Shown here piece by piece: positions 58,073 through 64,000 of a stretch of DNA of 64,000 nucleotides (within the stretch, counting starts at the first letter, position 1; each line of letters begins with the position of its first letter). Where the stretch lies: the NCBI RefSeq assembly GCF_014212175.1, contig NZ_JACJVR010000020.1:42720-106719 (forward strand), written 5' to 3'. This DNA is from Cohnella xylanilytica (lineage in GTDB: Bacteria; Bacillota; Bacilli; Paenibacillales; Paenibacillaceae). Made by a program: the position numbers and the translations under genes. Below the pieces are notes generated by a model, which ran no database searches, was not told where the DNA came from, and saw only the letters and a list, made by a program, of their open reading frames with translations.

Positions 58073-58798
58073 ATGGCCCGCGATCCGAATGAGCAGAGCG
58101 TCATCGGCCATTTGGAGGAGATGCGGTCCCGGCTGATTCGCACGCTGATCGCTTTTATCGTGTCGATGGCCGCGGCCTTGATCTACGTGCGGGACATCTA
58201 CCAATGGCTCGTGAGGGATATGGATCGGAAGCTCGTGCTGCTCGGACCGTCCGACGTCATGTGGGTCTATATGACGATCGCCGGGGCCGTCGCGATCGCC
58301 GTGACGCTCCCGGTCGCCGCCTACCAGACCTGGAGGTTCGTGCAGCCGGCCTTGCCCGCGCAGGCGCAGCGCTCCGCTCTGATGCTCATTCCGGGCATCA
58401 GCGTGCTGTTCCTCGTCGGGATCGGCTTCGGGTACTTCATCTTGTTCCCGATGGTGCTGCGCTTCATGAACGAGATGGCGACCGACGAATTCACCGTCAT
58501 GTATACCGCGCAGAAGTATTTTACCTTCATGATCCATATGACGATCCCGTTCGGTCTTCTGTTCGAGATGCCGGCCGTCGTCATGTTCTTGACCCGGCTC
58601 GGCATTCTCGATCCGAAGCGTCTGGCCAAGGCGCGGAAGGCGGCGTATTTCGTCTTGTGCATCGTCGCGGTGACGATCACGCCGCCGGACGTGCTGTCGG
58701 ACATTATCGTCATCGTGCCGTTGTTCCTGCTGTATGAGGTCAGCATCTCGATCTCCAAATTCGTGTACCGGAAGCAGTTGAACGCCTTGCAGAGCTAG
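58073..58798 (+). CDS. tatC: Twin-arginine translocase subunit TatC
   Basis: 241 residues, six TM helices. G-H-L-E-E-M-R-S-R-L-I-R-T (the conserved cytoplasmic H-L-x-E-L-R region, E-M here), FVQPALPAQA and F-E-M-P-A-V are TatC signatures. Reads the signal peptide of the cargo, presumably PhoX. Confidence 0.96.
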   Translation: MARDPNEQSVIGHLEEMRSRLIRTLIAFIVSMAAALIYVRDIYQWLVRDMDRKLVLLGPSDVMWVYMTIAGAVAIAVTLPVAAYQTWRFVQPALPAQAQRSALMLIPGISVLFLVGIGFGYFILFPMVLRFMNEMATDEFTVMYTAQKYFTFMIHMTIPFGLLFEMPAVVMFLTRLGILDPKRLAKARKAAYFVLCIVAVTITPPDVLSDIIVIVPLFLLYEVSISISKFVYRKQLNALQS

Positions 58799-58834
58799 GG
58801 GAAGGAACGGAGAGCCGTCTTCGAACGGCGTTGG

Positions 58835-58861
58835 GCCCAGGCGACGTGCCTGGGCTTCTTT
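58835..58861 (+). terminator. Rho-independent terminator of phoX-tatAC
   Basis: GCCCAGGC-GACGT-GCCTGGGC followed by TTCTTTG. Confidence 0.8.
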
Positions 58862-58955
58862 GTCGCGGCCGGGTTGGGGGACGCGTCCGCCTGCTTGCCA
58901 TTCGGATTGGAAAAAATGTATTCTCTAAACAGATTGGACAGGCGGAGGTCGTTCG

Positions 58956-60320
58956 ATGGAGAAGCTGGACGAGAAGAGAGCGGACGATTTAACGGGACGC
59001 GTCAAGCATACGCAGCTTCACTTGCGGCGGTTGACGATCTCGCAAGTGCTGGAGGAATTCGACGGACGGATCATGGGGCTGGACGACGGCAAGCGCATAA
59101 TGAAGTATCGCAAAATGAGAGGAAGCCCGTACTTATTTTTTCGAGGAAGCGCCTATCTGTTCTATTTCGACGTCGGAAGAGAATGGTTCCCTTACCGCAG
59201 CGACCCGGAACGCCCGACCTGGATCCAGGGCGATCTGCACTTCGAGAACTTCGGCGCGTTCCGGAGCGGGAAGGGGCGCATCGCGTTCGACGTGAACGAC
59301 TTCGACGAAGGGTGCATGGGCTCCTACCTGTACGACGTGCTCCGCATGTCCGTCAGTCTCTTCCTCGCGATGTCCGAGCGGGGGCTGCCGCTTGAAGAGC
59401 AGAGGGAGGCCGTAATCGCCTATTTATCCGCCTATGTCAAGCAGATCCGGAGGTATGCCGAGCGACGGGAAGACCCGCGCTCCCTCGTGTTCGACGAGTT
59501 GTCGACCAAGGGCCCGATCCGCAAGCTGCTCAAGAAGACGGAGAAGCTCGCCGCCAGCCGCTTGATCGAAGGAATCACCACGCTGGAAGAGGGGCGCCGG
59601 GTGTTCCGGTGGTCGGAGGAGATCCGGAAGCCGACCGACGGGGAGCGCGAGCTCGTCCTGAACGGCTGGCCCGAATACGCGAGCCGCCTGGCTACCCGCA
59701 CCGGCCGGCCGGAATCTTATTATCAAGTGAAGGACATCGCGGTGAAGCACGGTTCCGGCACGGCTTCGATCGGCTTGGACCGGTTCTACGTGCTGATGGA
59801 AGGAGGCGCCGGGGACCTGGGGCTCGACGATATTATCATCGAGATCAAGGAAGTGCGGGCTCCGGTCCCGGCGTACTTCATGCCGTACAACGAAGCGTTC
59901 TGGGAGGAATTCGCCCATCAAGGCAAGCGCGTCATGGCGACCCAGCAGGCGATGCATCATGAGGCGGATCCCTTCCTGGGTTACCTGACGCTGAACGGCC
60001 GGCACTTCTATGCCAGAGAGCGGTCGCCGTACAAGAAGAAGCTCAAGCCTCATAAATTCGCGGAACCGAAGGATTGGCTCCGGACGGCGGAGTGCATGGG
60101 GCGGATTACGGCCAAGATGCATGCCCGCGCGGACGCGGACGTGGAGGAAGGCCTGCTGCCTTATCACAGCGAGGACGAGATCGCCCGGGCGATCGGCGAC
60201 GACGCGGACGCCTTCCGCGACTATTTGGCGAACAGGGCCTTGTCGTACGCCTATCAGGTAAGAGAAGACTATTCTCTGTTTAAGGAATGGAGCGAAGCGT
60301 TCGAGCAAGGCCGATCATGA
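58956..60320 (+). CDS. DUF2252-family protein
   Basis: 454 residues. R-G-S-A-Y-L-F-Y-F-D, W-I-Q-G-D-L-H-F-E-N-F-G-A-F, FDVNDFDEG and V-K-H-G-S-G-T-A-S-I-G-L are the DUF2252 hallmarks; the fold is kinase-like, with D-x-H-x-E-N and D-V-N-D-F-D resembling the catalytic loop and DFG. Substrate unknown. GGAGG precedes the start. Confidence 0.88.
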   Translation: MEKLDEKRADDLTGRVKHTQLHLRRLTISQVLEEFDGRIMGLDDGKRIMKYRKMRGSPYLFFRGSAYLFYFDVGREWFPYRSDPERPTWIQGDLHFENFGAFRSGKGRIAFDVNDFDEGCMGSYLYDVLRMSVSLFLAMSERGLPLEEQREAVIAYLSAYVKQIRRYAERREDPRSLVFDELSTKGPIRKLLKKTEKLAASRLIEGITTLEEGRRVFRWSEEIRKPTDGERELVLNGWPEYASRLATRTGRPESYYQVKDIAVKHGSGTASIGLDRFYVLMEGGAGDLGLDDIIIEIKEVRAPVPAYFMPYNEAFWEEFAHQGKRVMATQQAMHHEADPFLGYLTLNGRHFYARERSPYKKKLKPHKFAEPKDWLRTAECMGRITAKMHARADADVEEGLLPYHSEDEIARAIGDDADAFRDYLANRALSYAYQVREDYSLFKEWSEAFEQGRS

Positions 60321-60467
60321 ACTGCGAATCCGAATCCATACGCAGAAGCCGAGCAAGGACCGGGATCACCTCGCGAAGAAGCGGGGACGACCCGGTCCTA
60401 TTGCCGCAATCGCCGTCAGAACGGCCTTCGGATCGGAGGGAACGCCGGTTTTGACGATATTTTTTCA

Positions 60468-60526
60468 TTGACAACCCGACCTAGCGAATTTATAGTAATT
60501 CACAGATGATATTGAGAATCATTATC
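60468..60526 (+). promoter_or_regulatory. Fur-controlled promoter of the siderophore operon
   Basis: TTGACA (60468-60473), 17-nt spacer, TATAGT (60491-60496), followed by a Fur box GATATTGAGAATCATTATC (60508-60526) covering the predicted transcription start. Iron-loaded Fur would block the operon. Confidence 0.85.
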
Positions 60527-60547
60527 GGCATATAAAGGAGTTTAGAG

Positions 60548-61537
60548 ATGAACACCAAACTGCTTCTTCCATTCCTTCTGATCATGGGCGTCATTCTCGG
60601 CGCTTGCGGCAACAACGCCTCCGATAACGGCGCATCGCCTTCCTCGAGCGCCAGCTCCAGCCCGAGCGCAAGCGCCGACGCCAGCGAGCCGGCGGCATCG
60701 CCGTCCGCCTCCGCATCGTCCTCCGCGTCCGGCACGATCACGTACGAATCCGAGCTCGGTCCGGTCGAAGTGCCGGCGCATCCGCAGCGGATCGTCGCTC
60801 TCGGGTACGCGCCGAACGTGCTCTCGCTCGGCGGAACGCTCGTCGGCGTCGACGAGTGGACGAACAAGAGTCCGCACTTCACCGAGAAGCTGAAGGGCGT
60901 GGAAGTCGTGTCCGAAGACAACCTCGAGAAGATCATCGAGCTCGACCCGGATCTGATTATCGTCGACGCCACCAGCAAGAACATCGACAAGCTGAAGGAG
61001 ATCGCGCCTACCGTCACCTTCACCTGGGGCAAGCTGAATTACCTGGATCAACAGATCGAGATCGGCAAGCTTCTGAACAAGGAGCAGGAAGCGAAGGCTT
61101 GGGCGGACGACTTCACGAAGCGGGCCAAGGCCGTCGGCGACGAGATCAAGGCCAAGCACGGCGACAACGTGACGGTATCGGTGTTCGAGACCGACTCGAA
61201 GAACTTCTACGTGTTCGGCGACGCCTGGGCGCGCGGAACCGAGATTCTGTACCAGGCCATGGGACTCGGCATGCCGGAGAAGGTCAAGACGGACGCCCTC
61301 GGACCGGGCTACTATACGCTCTCCCCCGAAGTTCTCGGCGATTATGCCGGCGATTACATCGTCCTTAGCCGCAGCTCCCAGGGAGACAACTCCTTCATGC
61401 AGACGGAGACGTGGAAGAAGATCCCGGCCGTCAAGAATAACCAGGTTATCGAGATCGACACCGAAGCTTCCACGTACAGCGATCCGACGACGCTCGAGTA
61501 TCTGCTGAACATCTTCAAGGAAGGCTTCCTGCAATAA
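60548..61537 (+). CDS. Siderophore/haem ABC transporter substrate-binding lipoprotein
   Basis: 329 residues. Lipobox V-I-L-G-A-C20, a long Ser/Ala/Pro linker (about 26-62), then a helical-backbone binding protein of the FeuA/FecB type (HPQRIVALGYAPNVLSLGG, KIIELDPDLIIVDA). Catches Fe(III)-siderophore outside the membrane. AAAGGAG precedes the ATG. First gene of the Fur-boxed operon. Confidence 0.95.
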   Translation: MNTKLLLPFLLIMGVILGACGNNASDNGASPSSSASSSPSASADASEPAASPSASASSSASGTITYESELGPVEVPAHPQRIVALGYAPNVLSLGGTLVGVDEWTNKSPHFTEKLKGVEVVSEDNLEKIIELDPDLIIVDATSKNIDKLKEIAPTVTFTWGKLNYLDQQIEIGKLLNKEQEAKAWADDFTKRAKAVGDEIKAKHGDNVTVSVFETDSKNFYVFGDAWARGTEILYQAMGLGMPEKVKTDALGPGYYTLSPEVLGDYAGDYIVLSRSSQGDNSFMQTETWKKIPAVKNNQVIEIDTEASTYSDPTTLEYLLNIFKEGFLQ

Positions 61538-61561
61538 GCGATCGCGTTCGCGCGCGGAAGC

Positions 61562-61620
61562 GGCGAAGAAGGCCGAGATGCCTCTGGCACCATGGAGGCG
61601 CTCTCGGTCTTCTTCGCGCC
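61562..61620 (+). promoter_or_regulatory. Large intercistronic stem-loop
   Basis: GGCGAAGAAG-CCGAGA-GCCTC pairs with GAGGC-TCTCGG-CTTCTTCGC across a 10-nt loop between the binding-protein and permease genes. No T tract: probably a partial terminator or mRNA stabiliser that keeps the binding protein in excess. Confidence 0.65.
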
Positions 61621-61649
61621 CTCGATGACCTTGAAGGAGGAATGGCAAC

Positions 61650-62660
61650 GTGAGTGGCAGTCGCAAATCCAAATCGACGATTCTTCGGGCCGCGATCAGC
61701 CTGGCGGCGCTCGCGGTCATGTTCGCCCTCGCCATGCTGCTCGGAGCGAAGGACGTATCCTTGAGCGAGCTCTGGCCGATCTTGGCGAACCGCGGCGGGG
61801 AGGACGATAAGATCGCCATGCTCCGGGAGATCCGCTATCCGCGGGAAGTCGCCGCCGTGCTCGTCGGCGCCGCGCTGGCGACGGCCGGCGCGATCATGCA
61901 GGGGCTGACGCGCAATCCGCTCGCGGACCCCGGGCTTCTCGGGCTGACCGCCGGGGCGAACGCGGCGCTGGCCCTGGTCGTCGCCCTGCGGCCGGGCTTG
62001 AGCTACTTCGGCATTATGATCGTCTGCTTCGTCGGAGCCGCGCTCGGCATGCTGCTCGTCATCGGCATCGGCGCGGTGAAGAAGGGCGGCTTGTCCCCGA
62101 CCCGGATCGTCTTGGCCGGATCGGCGGTATCCGCCTTCCTGTACGCCGTCACGGACGGGACCGGCCTCTTGTTCAAGACGTCCAAGAACGTGACGATGTG
62201 GACGTCCGGGGGGCTGATCGGCACGACGTGGGAGCAGGTCCGGGCGTTAAGTCCCGTCATCGTCGTCTCCCTTCTGGTCGCGATGGCGCTGTCCAAGGCG
62301 CTGACGGTTCTGAGCCTGAACGAGGAAGCCGCGGTCGGCTTGGGCCTTCGAACGGCATACGTCAAAGCCATTCTGTATATCGTCATCATTCTGCTGGCGG
62401 GGGCCGCCGTCGCTCTCGTCGGGAACATGGCGTTCATCGGGCTGATGATTCCCCATATGGTGAGGGCGATGTTCGGGACCGATTACCGCACGGTCATCCC
62501 GATGTCGGCTCTTTGGGGAGCGACGTTCATGCTGATGGCGGATACGCTCGGCCGGACGCTCTACGCTCCGATCGAGACGCCGGTCGTGGCGATTATCGCG
62601 GTGCTCGGTCTTCCGTTCTTCCTGTTCGTCGTGCGCAAAGGAGTGAAGTCGCTGTCATGA
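61650..62660 (+). CDS. FecCD-type iron-siderophore permease, subunit 1
   Basis: 336 residues, about nine TM helices. R-E-I-R-Y-P-R-E-V-A-A-V-L-V-G-A-A-L-A, GAIMQGLTRNPLADPGLLG and A-F-I-G-L-M-I-P-H-M-V-R are FecCD signatures (the last contacts the ATPase). GTG start with AAGGAGG. Confidence 0.96.
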   Translation: MSGSRKSKSTILRAAISLAALAVMFALAMLLGAKDVSLSELWPILANRGGEDDKIAMLREIRYPREVAAVLVGAALATAGAIMQGLTRNPLADPGLLGLTAGANAALALVVALRPGLSYFGIMIVCFVGAALGMLLVIGIGAVKKGGLSPTRIVLAGSAVSAFLYAVTDGTGLLFKTSKNVTMWTSGGLIGTTWEQVRALSPVIVVSLLVAMALSKALTVLSLNEEAAVGLGLRTAYVKAILYIVIILLAGAAVALVGNMAFIGLMIPHMVRAMFGTDYRTVIPMSALWGATFMLMADTLGRTLYAPIETPVVAIIAVLGLPFFLFVVRKGVKSLS

Positions 62661-63664
62661 CCCGTACCGCTCGTTATCCCAAACAAGTCGTCGTGATCGC
62701 GATCGTGGCGCTGCTGATCCTGGCGACGATCGTCGCCTCGACCAGCATCGGCTCCGGAGCGCTGTCCTTCGATCGTCTGCTCCAGACGCTGTTCGGGCAC
62801 GGCACGACCAAGGAGAACCTGGTGCTGTTCTCCATCCGCCTGCCGCGGATCGTCGTGACGCTGCTCGCCGGCATGGGCCTCGCTCTCTCCGGCGCGATCC
62901 TGCAGGGGGTTACGCGGAACGATCTGGCCGATCCCGGCGTCGTCGGCATCAACGCGGGAGCGGGGGTGGCGATCGCCGCCTTCTTCCTCTACTACCCGAT
63001 GGATCCGAAGACGTTCGCCTACGCGCTTCCGCTCGTGGCGTTCGCGGGCGCGCTGGCGACGGCCGCCCTGATCTACCTCTTCTCTTATTCCAAGGGAACG
63101 GGGCTGCAGCCCGTCAAGTTCCTGCTCGTCGGAGTCGGCTTCGCGCTGGCCCTGTCGGGCTTGATGATCGTCTTGATCTCCTCGGCCGATCCCCGGAAGG
63201 TCGACTTCATCGCGAAGTGGCTGGCGGGCAACGTCTGGGGAGCGGATTGGCCGTTCGTGTGGGCGCTGCTGCCATGGCTCGTCGTTCTGCTTCCGTACAC
63301 GCTGTACAAGTCGAACGCCCTTAACCTGCTGGCGATGGACGAAGCTGTCGCCGTCGGAACCGGCGTCTCCGTGGGCCGGGATCGGCTCATTCTGCTCGCG
63401 GTCGCCGTCGCTCTGGCCGCCGCGGCCGTATCCGTCACCGGGGGCGTCGCGTTCGTCGGCCTGATGGCCCCCCATATCGCCAAGGCGATCGTCGGGCGCC
63501 GCCACCAGGTTTACGTCCCCGTCGCCGTCCTGATGGGCGGGTGGCTGCTCTTGTTCGCCGATACCGTCGGGCGCCATCTCGTCGAGCCGGCCGGCATTCC
63601 GGCGGGCGTCATGGTCGCGCTCATCGGCGGGCCGTACTTCTTGTATCTTCTGCTGAGGAAGTAG
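62657..63664 (+). CDS. FecCD-type iron-siderophore permease, subunit 2
   Basis: 335 residues, same family: R-L-P-R-I-V-V-T-L-L-A-G-M-G-L-A, GAILQGVTRNDLADPGVVG and A-F-V-G-L-M-A-P-H-I-A-K. ATG 62657 overlaps the previous stop by 4 nt. No ATPase gene follows in the window; such FeuABC/YusV-type systems often share an ATPase encoded elsewhere. Confidence 0.96.
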   Translation: MTRTARYPKQVVVIAIVALLILATIVASTSIGSGALSFDRLLQTLFGHGTTKENLVLFSIRLPRIVVTLLAGMGLALSGAILQGVTRNDLADPGVVGINAGAGVAIAAFFLYYPMDPKTFAYALPLVAFAGALATAALIYLFSYSKGTGLQPVKFLLVGVGFALALSGLMIVLISSADPRKVDFIAKWLAGNVWGADWPFVWALLPWLVVLLPYTLYKSNALNLLAMDEAVAVGTGVSVGRDRLILLAVAVALAAAAVSVTGGVAFVGLMAPHIAKAIVGRRHQVYVPVAVLMGGWLLLFADTVGRHLVEPAGIPAGVMVALIGGPYFLYLLLRK

Positions 63665-63714
63665 CCGCGGCCTCTCGCCGCGACTGGCCGGGCGCGGGCG
63701 GGACGATTCCAGGA

Positions 63715-63744
63715 TTGTGGAAAAAGACTGGAGCGTGCTATACT
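63715..63744 (+). promoter_or_regulatory. Promoter of the small ORF
   Basis: TTGTGG (63715-63720), 18-nt spacer, TATACT (63739-63744). Confidence 0.4.
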
Positions 63745-63778
63745 CGGAAATAAGTATGCATAGGGAGGTGAAGGTAGG

Positions 63779-63922
63779 ATGAACCGGGAGTTCGTGAATA
63801 ACCAAGTGAGCCGGCTGCCCCTCGCGATGGCTGGCATCGTTCATGGTGTTGATGTCGACGGGAGAAGTCTGTCCATTTTTAACCATACGATTTCACGACT
63901 CGCGAGAAGGCTCCTACCTTAA
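63779..63922 (+). CDS. Small hypothetical ORF (47 codons)
   Basis: ATG after GGGAGGTGAAGG; reads M-N-R-E-F-V-N-N-Q-V-S-R-L-P-L-A-M-A-G-I... and ends L-A-R-R-L-L-P. Good ribosome binding site, promoter and terminator suggest a real transcript; family not recognised. Confidence 0.45.
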   Translation: MNREFVNNQVSRLPLAMAGIVHGVDVDGRSLSIFNHTISRLARRLLP

Positions 63923-63941
63923 CCTGTACGGATCGAACCGG

Positions 63942-63979
63942 ATAGGGCGTAGGGAATTTTCCCTGCGCCCTATTTTTCT
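63942..63979 (+). terminator. Rho-independent terminator
   Basis: ATAGGGCG-T-AGGG / CCCT-G-CGCCCTAT stem followed by TTTTTC. Confidence 0.88.
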
Positions 63980-64000
63980 TATGGCGTGCCCAGAGGCACG

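Overview
The window reads as chromosome of a GC-rich, endospore-forming Gram-positive of the Paenibacillaceae (Paenibacillus or Cohnella type). The support is strong AGGAGG ribosome binding sites throughout, a Spo0E-like phosphatase, an HPr kinase homologue, a YtrA-type GntR regulator, three S-layer homology domains on a surface protein, a SecA2-like ATPase and an IS1182-type transposon. No rRNA, tRNA or CRISPR array was found.

Layout. 1-12.8 kb: the end of a LacI-type regulator; a minus-strand response regulator / histidine kinase / ABC ATPase / FtsX permease operon; Spo0E and TadA converging; a DnaA-box cluster; a cell-wall hydrolase-like protein; MotA; small metabolic genes; an MFS transporter and a rhodanese. 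12.8-15.6 kb: a visibly AT-richer two-gene island (ParA-like ATPase plus a nucleotidyl-cyclase-fold protein) with repeat-rich flanks. 15.7-24.6 kb: methionine aminopeptidase with a TetR regulator, a divergent HprK, a GyrI-type protein with a WYL regulator, a SecA2-like ATPase, and a DUF1648 membrane protein with its GntR regulator. 24.7-26.65 kb: a complete IS1182-family element. 26.7-34.2 kb: DUF2798 and TetR, a broken tag gene, two DUF1259 paralogues, and a ten-repeat Ig-like/SLH surface protein split by two frameshifts. 34.3-46.8 kb: HflX with an attenuator-like leader, small stress genes, a secreted beta-propeller, an S41 protease, an HssRS-like two-component system, a streptothricin acetyltransferase and a second YidC. 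46.8-56 kb: a LysR / PurA-paralogue pair, HxlR-regulated genes, a ferric-reductase-like flavoprotein, chloramphenicol acetyltransferase, DUF1801 and SRPBCC. 56-64 kb: PhoX with its own TatA and TatC, DUF2252, and a Fur-boxed siderophore uptake operon.

The most interesting theme is gene control by ribosome stalling. Three genes within 20 kb have leaders that look built for it. catA has an 11-codon leader and a hairpin that hides its Shine-Dalgarno sequence. hflX has a 12-codon leader with an Arg-Val-Arg (+X+) motif, followed by mutually exclusive RNA structures and a terminator. The yidC paralogue is preceded by a membrane-anchored MifM-like ORF whose predicted arrest site lies just before a hairpin that hides the yidC Shine-Dalgarno sequence. 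The other candidate for an undescribed system is the ParA-like / cyclase-like pair at 13.5-15.3 kb. All functions are inferred from reading the sequence; no database search was run.
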